Source: an uncultured Bacilli bacterium
Lineage (GTDB): Bacteria; Bacillota_I; Bacilli_A; RF39; UBA660
Assembly (NCBI GenBank): GCA_944368815.1
Contig: CALVXD010000006.1
Location: 1-52,585, forward strand
Direction: 5' to 3'
DNA length: 52,585 nt
Shown here: positions 1 to 8,027 of the stretch, piece after piece
Layout of the letters: each line of letters begins with the position of its first letter
Numbering within the stretch: the first letter of the stretch is position 1
Position numbers and translations under genes: made by a program
Notes under the pieces: model-generated
Told to the model about the DNA's origin: nothing
Seen by the model: only the letters and a program-made list of their open reading frames with translations
Databases searched by the model: none

Positions 1-55
1 TTAAAATTTCTTCCTTTATATTACCAATTATTTTTTTAAAGTCTTCTTCTAACAT
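1..55 (-). CDS. N-terminal start of an unknown gene, running off the left edge
   Basis: An ATG at 53-55 (minus) is preceded by a strong Shine-Dalgarno, AAAGGAG, 8 bases upstream, and opens a frame that stays open to the window edge. The 18 visible residues begin MLEEDFKKII and are acidic and amphipathic, with no recognisable motif. The start is well supported by the ribosome binding site; the product cannot be named from this fragment. Confidence 0.6.
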   Translation of the reverse strand, partial: MLEEDFKKIIGNIKEEIL

Positions 56-200
56 AAATTCACTCCTTTCTTATTTAATAAATGATGAGAGGTTTACCTT
101 GTGGTATCAACTAAAAACAAATACCTAATTTTTAACTGTTTTTGATTGCTTTTTATTATTTTTTACTGTTCTTTTGAAAAACGTGTAAGATCTATATGCT

Positions 201-230
201 CGCAAACCCTTTATTTATAAGGATTTCTTG
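201..230. repeat. Near-palindromic sequence, possible integration site
   Basis: Reading plus, AAACCCTT (203-210) is followed after six bases by AAGGATTT, an inverted repeat with one mismatch. It lies where the small ORF at 211-285 terminates. Just to its left, two similar T-rich copies around TTTTTAACTG and TTTTTTACTG (about 135-175) occur, and GGTATCAA appears at about 102 and 248. Crossover sites of tyrosine integrases often look like this, but no integrase is visible, so the role is an inference. Confidence 0.25.
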
Positions 231-285
231 GATGGGTTAAATAAATTGGTATCAAGCAGTTTATATTTATTTTATTTTCATTCAT
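211..285 (-). pseudogene. 24-codon ORF, probably a broken gene 5' end
   Basis: The ATG at 283-285 has a good Shine-Dalgarno (GAGGAAGTG) and a TATAAT -10 element on the minus strand at 314-319. The frame gives 24 residues starting MNENKININ and ending THPRNPYK, then stops at TAA (211-213) inside the near-palindrome at 201-230. Complete expression signals with so short a product suggest a truncated gene, perhaps cut by an integration event. A genuine small peptide or leader is the alternative. No function is recognised. Confidence 0.35.
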
Positions 286-330
286 TTAAATCACTTCCTC
301 TTTTTTTCTTAATATTATAACACATTTTAA

Positions 331-969
331 TTAATAATCTGTCTCTACATAATACCAGTTATCTTTTATTTTTTCTATTTTAGTAATAGAATGTCCTTTC
401 TCATTACTCTTAATTAATTCTACACCACCAGTTGAATATATTACTTCTATAGAGCCAGAAAGAGTACAACGAAATACCCAAAATCCTATTACTTGGCCTT
501 CATTATTATTTTGATAGATAAATACTTGTCCACTTGTAGATAATTTTTTATATTTATTCGGTAAAGTTACGTTACCTATCTCATCAAACTTTAATTCATT
601 ATTTTTTATCATATCAACAACTTTTAATCTATCTTTCTCATATAAATTTAATTCATATTTTATTTTTGCATCTTTAAACGGAAAAAACAAAACTAATATT
701 GCTGTTATTACTAACATAATTGTAGTTATTATATTAATAACATTTATTTTTTGTTTTAAATTTCGAATATTTTTAATTAAACATATAAAGTATCCGATTA
801 ATAAAATTAAATCTAAAATTATATAAAAAACAAATAATAAATTTAATAAATAATCTGCATACCAACATTTTATAAAAGAAAATATTAATATTAAAATTGA
901 TAATATTAAATTACTGTACTTTTTCGTAAATATCACTCCATTAATTATTAAATCTAAGTAAATATCCAT
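331..969 (-). CDS. Membrane protein of unknown function
   Basis: The 212-residue product has three strongly hydrophobic segments in the first about 100 residues, then a hydrophilic C-terminal domain of about 110 residues rich in beta-type sequence, ending in WYYVETDY. I do not recognise the family. The ATG used here lies 29 bases inside the 3' end of the upstream VOC gene and has no convincing Shine-Dalgarno. An in-frame GTG 11 codons later is possible but also poorly supported, so the N-terminus is uncertain. It is the last gene of the run that begins with the choloylglycine hydrolase-family gene, and may be expressed by translational coupling. Confidence 0.6.
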   Translation of the reverse strand: MDIYLDLIINGVIFTKKYSNLILSILILIFSFIKCWYADYLLNLLFVFYIILDLILLIGYFICLIKNIRNLKQKINVINIITTIMLVITAILVLFFPFKDAKIKYELNLYEKDRLKVVDMIKNNELKFDEIGNVTLPNKYKKLSTSGQVFIYQNNNEGQVIGFWVFRCTLSGSIEVIYSTGGVELIKSNEKGHSITKIEKIKDNWYYVETDY

Positions 970-1327
970 CAGGATCTTGTATTAAAAATTCAATATCTTC
1001 ATATTCGTAATCATCTACCCTATATTTATTTAACATTAAATCTTTATACATTTTTATATTATTATTAACTAATTTATTATAATAATCTATAACATTATCT
1101 ACACTCATACTTATATTAATTCCTCTTCCAAACGGATATTCTAACTTACCAGTATTCCAATTATCATTAATTTGTTCTATCATTATTTGATTTCCTTCAA
1201 GCTCTAAAAAAACAAATTTATCTTTTTTTCTTTCATATAATACCCTAAATCCTAATTTTATATAAAATTCTTTGCTTTTTTCAATATCAGTAACACTTAA
1301 TTCAGGAATCAATTTATTAAATTTCAT
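941..1327 (-). CDS. VOC-superfamily protein (glyoxalase / bleomycin-resistance-like)
   Basis: This 128-residue protein has the one-chain VOC pattern: an N-terminal PELSVTDIEKSKEFYIKLGF unit, a middle GNQIMIEQ strand, and a C-terminal DPDGYLLRF strand. It most resembles the small bleomycin-resistance or antibiotic-binding branch, whose members dimerise and sequester or modify small molecules. Substrate cannot be deduced. The start ATG follows AAAGGAG with good spacing. It sits 28 bases downstream of the P-type ATPase and overlaps the next gene. Expected to be cytoplasmic. Confidence 0.8.
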   Translation of the reverse strand: MKFNKLIPELSVTDIEKSKEFYIKLGFRVLYERKKDKFVFLELEGNQIMIEQINDNWNTGKLEYPFGRGINISMSVDNVIDYYNKLVNNNIKMYKDLMLNKYRVDDYEYEDIEFLIQDPDGYLLRFNN

Positions 1328-1355
1328 CTTTAATCTCCTTTTTATTATAATTTAT

Positions 1356-4013
1356 TTATAACCATGTTCCTACTCTTTTTATATATATTTTTTTTACAAA
1401 TTGAACAATAACAGTATATATTATAAACAATATAATTAATACTAAATAATAAGATAATGGTAATATTACAAAATTAAATGATGATATTCTATGTAGTATT
1501 ATTGGAATAATTATTGTAAGTAATATAGAACCAATAGTTAATGCTAATAACACTTTATTAGGTTTTGATTCTATAAATGGTTTTTTACTTGTTCTTATGA
1601 AATGAATTATTACAAGTTCTGTTATTAAACATTCAACAAACCATGCTGTTTGAAAATATGCTTGTTTATCTACTGAATTATAACCAAGTATAAACCAAAA
1701 AATTATAAATGCTAAAATATCTATTATCGAACTAGTTATTCCCATAACTATCATAAACAAAGATAAGTTTTTAGTATCCCATTTTTTAGGTTTTCTTAAG
1801 AATTCTTCATCAACATTATCATAAGGAATTCCTATTTGTGATATATCATATATAAAGTCTTGAATTAACATTTGAATTGGTATTAAAGGTAAAAATGGTA
1901 AAAATAAACTAGCTACCAAAATACTAAAGACATCTCCAAAATCAGCACTTAAAGCCATTTTCATATATTTTATTATATTGCCATATACTTTTCTTCCTTC
2001 AATAACTCCATCATATATAATATTTAATCCTTTTTCTAAAAGAATAATATCTGCTGATTCTTTTGCAATATCTGTTCCAGTATTTACACATAATCCAACA
2101 TCAGATACATATAATGACGGGCTATCATTAACTCCATCTCCCATATATCCAACTACATGTCCATTATTCTTGTATGCTTTAACAACTCTTTCTTTTTGTA
2201 AAGGATTCATTCTTGAAAACACATATACTTTTTCTATTTCTTTTTGGAGCTCATTATCGTTCATTTTATCAATATCTGTTCCTAAAAGAATTTTACTATT
2301 ATCAATATTAGCGACCTCACAAATAGCTTTAGTTGAATATGGATTATCACCCGTTAATATTCTAGTAGAAATACCTACTTTTTCAAGTTTTTGAATTATA
2401 TTAGCAGCATCTTTTTTCGGAGGATCCAAAAATGCTACAAATCCTATAAAAGTCATATCTTTTTCATCTTTAGGTTTAAATATATTTTTTCCAGGATAAG
2501 TTTCTTTTAAAGCAAGACCAATAACTTGCATACCTGTTTCTGCTAATTTTTTAGCGTTTGTATTAATATGATCAATCATATCATTAGTGAGGATCTTATC
2601 TTTACCTTTATATTTTACTTTAGTACAACTTTTTAAAATTTCTTCTAACGCTCCTTTAGAAATTATTTTATATTCTGAATTTTTATCTACAACAACACTA
2701 GACTTTTTTCTTTCATAATCAAAAGGAATCTCATCTACTTTAATATATCCTTCTATATTCTTATCAATATTATGTTCTTTTCCATAAGAAAGGATTGCTC
2801 TATCTACTAAATTTTTCATTCCAGTTTCAAAGAAAGAATTGATATATGCATATTCTAAAATGCTTAAATCTTCTTCTCCTTCTACATTAATATATTTTTG
2901 AAGAGTAATTTTGTCCATAGTAAGAGTACCTGTCTTATCAGTACAAAGAATATCTATTGCTCCTAAATTTTGAATAGAATTAATATTTTTTACTAACGTT
3001 TTTTTCTTCGCTAATGTTTTAGTTCCTTTTGTTAAATTAACATTCACTATCATTGGAAGCATACTTGGTGTTATTCCTACTGCTACAGATATTGCAAATA
3101 ACATAGCCTCCCATATATTATGATGAATTAATAAATTTAAAATAAATACACAAATAGAAGTAATTATCATAAATGTTATAAGCATTTTAGTTATAGCATT
3201 CATTCCTTTTTCAAAGTTAGTAATTTCTCTTTTATTAGAAAGTTCTTTATTCATAAGTCCAAGATATGTATTAAATCCTGTATTAATAACTATACCTATA
3301 CCATCCCCGGAAATTATACTAGATCCCATTAAAAGAATATTTGAAAAATTTGTTATTTCTCCTGTTTCATTAGAATAATTAACATTTTTCTCTACAGGAA
3401 CAGATTCTCCTGTGAACATAGACTGGTTTACAAATAAATCTTTTGATTTTAGAACTATCATATCAGCAGGAATTAAAACACCAGCATTTAAATGAATTAT
3501 GTCTCCAACTACTACTTCTTCTACTTTAATTTCTTTTTCTTTTCCTTCCCTTATTACAAAAACTTTAGATTTTAATTTAGACTTTAATTCTTCATTAAAT
3601 TTATATACAGAATAATCTTGAAAAAATCTAATTAAAGCACTTACTACTGCTATTCCAATTATAATAATAGCACTAATGTAATCTTTACCTCCTGCAAAGA
3701 AATTTATTACTGCTAATATTAAAAGAATAATTATAAATTTATCTTTAAAAGAATTAAATAAAAAATATAATGGACTTTTTTTATCTTTCTTTACAACAAT
3801 ATTTAAACCATTTTCTTTAAGTCGTTTTTTTGCTATATCTGATTTTAAGCCATTTTCAATATTTGTATTAAACAAATTTAAAAGTTCTATATCTTTTTTC
3901 TTTCCTATATTTTCATAATTATTTATTAATTTATTTTGTTCTTCTAATATTTTGTTTTTTTGATTACTTATTTTCTTATAAAACGTATTTTCTAACATTA
4001 TAAACACATCCAT
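1356..4013 (-). CDS. mgtA: Magnesium-transporting P-type ATPase, MgtA type (P3B)
   Basis: An 885-residue P-type ATPase importing Mg2+ (family knowledge). The actuator motif TGES is at residues 201-204, the M4 motif TPSMLPMIV near 315-323, the phosphorylated aspartate in DKTGTLT at 359, and the hinge motif GDGVNDSP near 655. MgtA/MgtB-specific features are TPxMLPMIV in M4 and the C-terminal run DISQIGIPYDNVDEEFLRKP before M7-M10. About ten membrane segments are visible and the length is normal. The first ATG has no clear Shine-Dalgarno; the ATG five codons later (GGATG 8 bases upstream) may be the true start. It lies 14 bases after the GNAT gene in one operon. No M-box riboswitch was seen, so Mg2+ regulation is not evident here. 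Confidence 0.92.
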   Translation of the reverse strand: MDVFIMLENTFYKKISNQKNKILEEQNKLINNYENIGKKKDIELLNLFNTNIENGLKSDIAKKRLKENGLNIVVKKDKKSPLYFLFNSFKDKFIIILLILAVINFFAGGKDYISAIIIIGIAVVSALIRFFQDYSVYKFNEELKSKLKSKVFVIREGKEKEIKVEEVVVGDIIHLNAGVLIPADMIVLKSKDLFVNQSMFTGESVPVEKNVNYSNETGEITNFSNILLMGSSIISGDGIGIVINTGFNTYLGLMNKELSNKREITNFEKGMNAITKMLITFMIITSICVFILNLLIHHNIWEAMLFAISVAVGITPSMLPMIVNVNLTKGTKTLAKKKTLVKNINSIQNLGAIDILCTDKTGTLTMDKITLQKYINVEGEEDLSILEYAYINSFFETGMKNLVDRAILSYGKEHNIDKNIEGYIKVDEIPFDYERKKSSVVVDKNSEYKIISKGALEEILKSCTKVKYKGKDKILTNDMIDHINTNAKKLAETGMQVIGLALKETYPGKNIFKPKDEKDMTFIGFVAFLDPPKKDAANIIQKLEKVGISTRILTGDNPYSTKAICEVANIDNSKILLGTDIDKMNDNELQKEIEKVYVFSRMNPLQKERVVKAYKNNGHVVGYMGDGVNDSPSLYVSDVGLCVNTGTDIAKESADIILLEKGLNIIYDGVIEGRKVYGNIIKYMKMALSADFGDVFSILVASLFLPFLPLIPIQMLIQDFIYDISQIGIPYDNVDEEFLRKPKKWDTKNLSLFMIVMGITSSIIDILAFIIFWFILGYNSVDKQAYFQTAWFVECLITELVIIHFIRTSKKPFIESKPNKVLLALTIGSILLTIIIPIILHRISSFNFVILPLSYYLVLIILFIIYTVIVQFVKKIYIKRVGTWL

Positions 4014-4027
4014 TTCTAGATATACTT

Positions 4028-4486
4028 TTATTTTTCTACATATTTCATATAATATCTATTTTCAGTTTCTTTAATAATTTTAAATCCTAATCTTTTATAT
4101 AATCTTATTGCTTTAACATTTAATTTATATACCCATAAATACACTATGTTGTTATTAGAGATAACATTATTAATTAAATCTGTACCAATACCATTATTTC
4201 TATATTTTTCTTCTATATATAATTCGTCAATAATAACTCCATTATCTTTATTTTCTACTAATATGCATCCCACTATATTACCATCTATATTAATTAATTT
4301 ATAATTGTTAATTTGATTAGGAACATTATCTTTAACATATGTATTAATTTCATCTAATTCTTTATTGCTTAAATCACTAGCATATTCAAGAATGCTACTT
4401 AATTTATATTTAATTAATATATCTATATCTTTCTTTGATGATAATTCTAATTTATATTTTTTTAAATAATCATTATTAATTTTCAT
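4028..4486 (-). CDS. GNAT-family N-acetyltransferase
   Basis: The 152-residue protein carries the acetyl-CoA-binding motif A of GNAT enzymes, YIEEKYRNNGIGTDLI (about residues 91-106), and motif B with the NVKAIRLYKRLGFKI signature near the C-terminus. It should transfer an acetyl group from acetyl-CoA to an amine. The substrate is unknown. The gene overlaps the end of the choloylglycine hydrolase-family gene by 11 bases, suggesting translational coupling. Expected to be cytoplasmic. Confidence 0.85.
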   Translation of the reverse strand: MKINNDYLKKYKLELSSKKDIDILIKYKLSSILEYASDLSNKELDEINTYVKDNVPNQINNYKLINIDGNIVGCILVENKDNGVIIDELYIEEKYRNNGIGTDLINNVISNNNIVYLWVYKLNVKAIRLYKRLGFKIIKETENRYYMKYVEK

Positions 4487-5450
4487 ACTTAATTTGCTGA
4501 TCTTCTATCAAATTATATATAGATAATTCTTTCTTATTTTTTTCTTGTTCTGTCATTTTTATCGCAGTAATTTGATTATTTGTATATGTCTTATAATAAT
4601 AGATACCTTTATTTGTATTTATACAAGAAGAATAAGTAGTAATATCACATTTTCCTTCTTTTGTAATAGTTGATCCTTTAACCATAGAAACAGAATCTAG
4701 TATGTGAAAAAACTGTGTTATTGAACTCATTTCATCATCTTCACTTATAGAATTTAACTTATTAAAAGTTGCTCTTACAAATCTTGATGTAGGTGTGTTA
4801 TCACCAGGAAGTCCTATTACACCCATTCCTTGTCCATATTGTCCTAAATTTACTTTATCTGAAAATCTACTTTCAACATAATTTGGTGTTAAATTACGAT
4901 AATTAATAATATTGGTTGTTTGATAATGAAATGGTGGATTGTTTGTAAGAACCCCATAAGGATTTTCATATACTTTTAAACCATCTTTCATTTGTTCTAT
5001 AACTATACAGTCATCATTATCACTAATCATCCAATGTAATTCGCTTACTGGATATTTGTCTGAAAAAGGAATATTTGTTACATTTAAATTCAATATAAGT
5101 TCCTTTATTTCTTTTATACTTGAATACATTCCTAAAAAATAAGGAATAAGTTCATAAGGTGCTAGAGATAGTTTGTTATCATCATTATCAAAATAATAGG
5201 CATTTTTAGGAAAATAAAGTCCTGCGATTGATAGTCCTTTCTCATTTGATGCTTCTGCATATAATGGATAATCACCTGATACAGTAGCCATTCCAATAAT
5301 TGAATATTTTGTTCTAATCACACTTCCATTTTTTAATTTAAACTCATAATTTCTTGGAGTTATAACAACCTTTTCGTTAAACCGATATTCTAAATCTAAA
5401 TTTCTTCCAAAATAATTATCCCTCGTTTTAAAATTTATACACGTGCACAT
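4476..5450 (-). CDS. Choloylglycine hydrolase-family enzyme (bile salt hydrolase or penicillin V acylase)
   Basis: A 324-residue Ntn-hydrolase whose Met1 is removed to expose the nucleophile Cys2 (MCTCINF). Aligning by eye with Clostridium perfringens bile salt hydrolase places the other active-site residues at Arg16, Asp19, Asn170 (VLTNNP) and Arg223 (TSRFVR). The position that is Asn82 in bile salt hydrolases (GLNFP) is Tyr79 here (GLYFP), the residue found in penicillin V acylases. Other regions (LHWMISD, GQGMGVIGLPGD, FFHILDSVSMVKGST) match the bile salt hydrolase family closely. No signal peptide, so cytoplasmic. It heads its operon, with a good promoter and an AGGGATG ribosome site. Substrate is therefore open between conjugated bile acids and other amides, such as N-acyl amino acids or homoserine lactones. 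Confidence 0.9.
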   Translation of the reverse strand: MCTCINFKTRDNYFGRNLDLEYRFNEKVVITPRNYEFKLKNGSVIRTKYSIIGMATVSGDYPLYAEASNEKGLSIAGLYFPKNAYYFDNDDNKLSLAPYELIPYFLGMYSSIKEIKELILNLNVTNIPFSDKYPVSELHWMISDNDDCIVIEQMKDGLKVYENPYGVLTNNPPFHYQTTNIINYRNLTPNYVESRFSDKVNLGQYGQGMGVIGLPGDNTPTSRFVRATFNKLNSISEDDEMSSITQFFHILDSVSMVKGSTITKEGKCDITTYSSCINTNKGIYYYKTYTNNQITAIKMTEQEKNKKELSIYNLIEDQQIKYEN

Positions 5451-5479
5451 TTTATCATCCCTTCTATAATCATATACTT

Positions 5480-5508
5480 ATTATATCGTTTTTTTATGGC
5501 AAACTCAA
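5480..5508 (-). promoter_or_regulatory. Sigma-A-type promoter of the choloylglycine hydrolase operon
   Basis: On the minus strand, TTGAGT (5503-5508) and TATAAT (5480-5485) are separated by exactly 17 bases, about 30 bases upstream of the start codon. Confidence 0.75.
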
Positions 5509-5510
5509 CT

Positions 5511-5556
5511 AAAAAAAATAAATATTTAGAAAATAACTTAACTCCAAATATTTATT
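5511..5556 (-). terminator. Intrinsic terminator after lepB
   Basis: On the minus strand a perfect 11-bp stem AATAAATATTT / AAATATTTATT with an 18-base loop is followed by a run of T, just past the lepB stop codon and before the next operon's promoter. Confidence 0.7.
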
Positions 5557-5562
5557 CATAAT

Positions 5563-6099
5563 TTATTTTATAAATCCTATTTTATTAAGTGGCCATATTC
5601 TAAATACAGCTTTTCCAACAATATCTTCTTCTTTAATAAAGCCATTAGCTCTACTATCAGCAGATACTAAGCGATTATCCCCTAGTACTAAATATGTTCC
5701 TTCTGGAACTGTATCATAAGTACAATCTTCTACATCTTCTTTTACCATACATATATCTTTTATATCAAAGTCTTCGGTAGCATTTTTAGCATAAATATCT
5801 TTTACTTCTTCATCGTTTATATATAATTTATTATCTACATATTCTACTTTATCCCCAGGGAGTCCAATAACTCTTTTTACTACTTTGTCATTTCCTTTAT
5901 TAATTACTACAATATCAAATCTTTTAATATCAGATACTTTATAAGATATTTTACTTAAAAGTAATAGTTCACCATCATGAAGTGTATTTTCCATTGATGC
6001 CCCATCTACTTCAACCGGAGTTATTATAAAGCTTCTAACAAGTACTACTACAACAATTATAATAATATACGGGATTATTTCTTTAACAAACTTTTCCAT
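5563..6099 (-). CDS. lepB: Signal peptidase I
   Basis: A 178-residue type I signal peptidase that removes signal peptides from exported preproteins at the outer face of the membrane. It has one N-terminal membrane segment (about residues 8-25), the box B motif GASMENTL with catalytic Ser35, box D KRVIGLPGD with catalytic Lys75, and box E GDNRLVSADSR. Length matches the short Bacillus SipS-type enzymes. The start ATG follows AGAAGGA. It lies immediately downstream of rplS beyond a terminator hairpin, with no separate promoter obvious, so it is probably expressed by read-through. Confidence 0.95.
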   Translation of the reverse strand: MEKFVKEIIPYIIIIVVVVLVRSFIITPVEVDGASMENTLHDGELLLLSKISYKVSDIKRFDIVVINKGNDKVVKRVIGLPGDKVEYVDNKLYINDEEVKDIYAKNATEDFDIKDICMVKEDVEDCTYDTVPEGTYLVLGDNRLVSADSRANGFIKEEDIVGKAVFRIWPLNKIGFIK

Positions 6100-6114
6100 T
6101 TTATTCCTTCTTTC

Positions 6115-6147
6115 AAAAAAAGATAATAAACATAAATTTATTATCTT
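6115..6147 (-). terminator. Terminator hairpin between rplS and lepB, overlapping the rplS stop
   Basis: On the minus strand a perfect 11-bp stem AAGATAATAAA / TTTATTATCTT with a 6-base loop is followed by T5. The rplS stop codon (6141-6143) lies inside the 5' arm. Because lepB follows at once, this may be a partial terminator that lowers lepB expression relative to rplS. Confidence 0.7.
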
Positions 6148-6491
6148 GCTTCTTTAATCTTATATTGACCTTTTCTTGTTCTTAAGAAGTATAATTTAGC
6201 ACGTCTTACAACACCTTTTTTAACTACATTAATGTATGCAATATTAGGACTGTGAACTGGGAATGTTTTTTCAACTCCTACTCCATATTTAGTGCTTCTT
6301 ACTGTAAATGTTTCAGAAACTCCTTGTCCTTTACGTGAAATTACAACACCTTCAAAATTTTGAACTCTTTCTTTTTCTTTACCGCCTTTTTTCTCAATAA
6401 TCTTACATCCTACTACTACAGTATAACCTACTCTAAATTCTGGAATATTAGGATTAATTTGTTTAGCAGTAATCTTATCAATTAGATTCAC
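6141..6491 (-). CDS. rplS: Ribosomal protein bL19
   Basis: A protein of the 50S subunit at the 30S/50S interface. It starts [17 protein letters not shown], contains [13 protein letters not shown] and the conserved [21 protein letters not shown] region, and ends in an RRAKLYFLR tail typical of L19. I place the start at a GTG (6489-6491), because AAAGGAG lies 8 bases before it and the family begins here. An ATG nine codons upstream would put the Shine-Dalgarno inside the coding region. The length, 116 residues, is normal. It is preceded by its own promoter and a leader hairpin, consistent with autoregulation. Confidence 0.95.
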   Translation of the reverse strand: MNLIDKITAKQINPNIPEFRVGYTVVVGCKIIEKKGGKEKERVQNFEGVVISRKGQGVSETFTVRSTKYGVGVEKTFPVHSPNIAYINVVKKGVVRRAKLYFLRTRKGQYKIKEAR

Positions 6492-6514
6492 GTTTTCATC
6501 TCCTTTTCTAACCA

Positions 6515-6542
6515 GCAATCATTAAAAAATTAAGCGGATTGC
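6515..6542 (-). promoter_or_regulatory. Candidate L19 autoregulatory leader hairpin
   Basis: In the untranslated leader of rplS, GCAATC and GATTGC form an outer stem, with an inner TTAA/TTAA stem and a small internal loop, ending 5 bases before the AAAGGAG ribosome site region. L19 leader RNAs in Bacillota are short hairpins in exactly this position; the match to that family is inferred from location and shape, not from a covariance search. On plus the same stem is followed by T7, but there is no plus gene for it to terminate. Confidence 0.45.
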
Positions 6543-6559
6543 TTTTTTTGACATTTATA

Positions 6560-6588
6560 ATAATATCATAAATAAATATAAATTGCAA
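6560..6588 (-). promoter_or_regulatory. Promoter of rplS
   Basis: TTGCAA (6583-6588) and TATTAT (6560-6565) on the minus strand are 17 bases apart, between the mreD stop and the leader hairpin. Confidence 0.65.
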
Positions 6589-6593
6589 GGATT

Positions 6594-7100
6594 TTATCTT
6601 ATTTGTTTAATATTTAACTTATTATATATATATCTTAATATAAAATATATGACTGTAGTATATATAATAGTACCAATAATACTATGAACAATAATATTAA
6701 ATAGTAAATTTATATTATACGAATTATATTTAACTAAATTTAATATTATAAATGATATTATATGATAAATATAAATAGATACTATACTTAAAATATTAAT
6801 ATTTAATAAATTAAATGGTAAGAAAAAATCCAAAAATTTATTTACAAAATATATAATTACAAAAATTAATGTTACAAATAAAAATGTTCCTGTATATATA
6901 ATATCAAATAATATACCTGTAACAATTAATATATATAAATATTTTTTATCATTATTAAAATATGGATAAATACTAACTAAACTAACTATTGTAAAAATAG
7001 TTTTAAAAATACTTGGATCTGTTAATGTATAACCAATATGATTAGATACTAAAGCATCTAATAAAAAAGATATTACTACAATAATTATTGCTACACTCAC
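6594..7100 (-). CDS. mreD: Rod-shape determining protein MreD
   Basis: A 168-residue, highly hydrophobic protein with five to six membrane segments and little else, matching MreD in length, composition and position directly after mreC. The motif region GILFDIIYTGTFLFVTLIFVIIYF resembles MreD's conserved D-x-x-x-G segment. It acts with MreB, MreC and RodA/PBP2 in lateral wall synthesis (family knowledge). It overlaps mreC by 4 bases. Sequence alone is weakly diagnostic, but the context makes the call firm. Confidence 0.88.
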   Translation of the reverse strand: MSVAIIIVVISFLLDALVSNHIGYTLTDPSIFKTIFTIVSLVSIYPYFNNDKKYLYILIVTGILFDIIYTGTFLFVTLIFVIIYFVNKFLDFFLPFNLLNINILSIVSIYIYHIISFIILNLVKYNSYNINLLFNIIVHSIIGTIIYTTVIYFILRYIYNKLNIKQIR

Positions 7101-7954
7101 TCTTCTATATCCTTTCTTTTTAATATTGCGACATAATTAATATCATTAAAATCGGCACTTGGTTTTACATTAATAATCTTAGCTAAATCATATTCATCAG
7201 TTGTTATTGATTCAACTGTTCCAATAAGTATTCCTGATGGGAAAACTCCTCCTAGTCCACTTGTATATACATAGTCACCTACATTAACTTCTTCAGTGTT
7301 ACTAATTCCTTCAACTTCAAGTAAATTATTTTCATAATCATATCCATTTATAAGTCCATTTACTTTATTATTACCGTTACTAATAGATACAGATATTTTA
7401 TTATTGGTATCACTAGTTGTTATTAATCTTACTTCAGATGTAAAAGTAGTAGTTCTAATTATTTTTCCTATAAGTCCTGTTGAATTTACTACAACCATTC
7501 CTTCTTCTATACCACTTTTACTTCCTTTATCAATAGTTAATGTATTATACCAATATCCAATATTTCTACTTATTACTGTTGCGTTTAAATATTCATAATC
7601 TGTAAGAACATAGTCAATGTTTAATTCTTCCTTTAAAGCTTCTATTTCTTTTCTTAATTCAATATTTTCTGTTTCAATTGCATCAATTCTTTCAATACTA
7701 GTTTTTAATTTTTCATTTTCTTCTCGAACATTTCTAAGTTCTGTAAAATCATCTATTAAATTACTTACATAATTAAATGGAGTTAATACAATCTTCTCAA
7801 CAAAAGTAACTGAATCCTTAATAAGTGATTCTACCATATTTAATTTTCTATCTTCTTTTAATGTTTTAGCATATATAACTAAAGCTGCAATTACTAAAAT
7901 AACTACTACTATAATTATATATTTTCCTTCTATCTTTTTTTTATTTCTAAACAT
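7097..7954 (-). CDS. mreC: Rod-shape determining protein MreC
   Basis: A 285-residue bitopic membrane protein: a short basic N-terminus (MFRNKKK), one membrane helix (about residues 13-30), a periplasm-side coiled coil (about 60-110), then the two MreC beta domains containing NVGDYVYTSGLGGVFPSGILIGTV, the family hallmark. It scaffolds the elongasome for rod-shaped growth. The frame extends 11 codons upstream to a TTG, but the ATG at 7952-7954 gives the usual N-terminus. Followed by mreD and preceded by radC, a standard Bacillota order; mreB is not in the window. Confidence 0.93.
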   Translation of the reverse strand: MFRNKKKIEGKYIIIVVVILVIAALVIYAKTLKEDRKLNMVESLIKDSVTFVEKIVLTPFNYVSNLIDDFTELRNVREENEKLKTSIERIDAIETENIELRKEIEALKEELNIDYVLTDYEYLNATVISRNIGYWYNTLTIDKGSKSGIEEGMVVVNSTGLIGKIIRTTTFTSEVRLITTSDTNNKISVSISNGNNKVNGLINGYDYENNLLEVEGISNTEEVNVGDYVYTSGLGGVFPSGILIGTVESITTDEYDLAKIINVKPSADFNDINYVAILKRKDIEE

Positions 7955-8027
7955 AATATCAGTCCATTCTATAAATATTATTACCAATAATTGCTATTTA
8001 TATTATACCAAATAATTAATAATTTTA

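Noticed and set aside
1978-2394. 138-codon plus-strand ORF opposite mgtA
   Set aside because: It lies entirely within the conserved ATPase coding region on the other strand; the product has no domain and no ribosome site was seen.
4014-4027. Mg2+-sensing riboswitch before mgtA
   Set aside because: Only 14 bases separate mgtA from the preceding gene, and nothing like an M-box is seen in the operon leader at 5451-5480.
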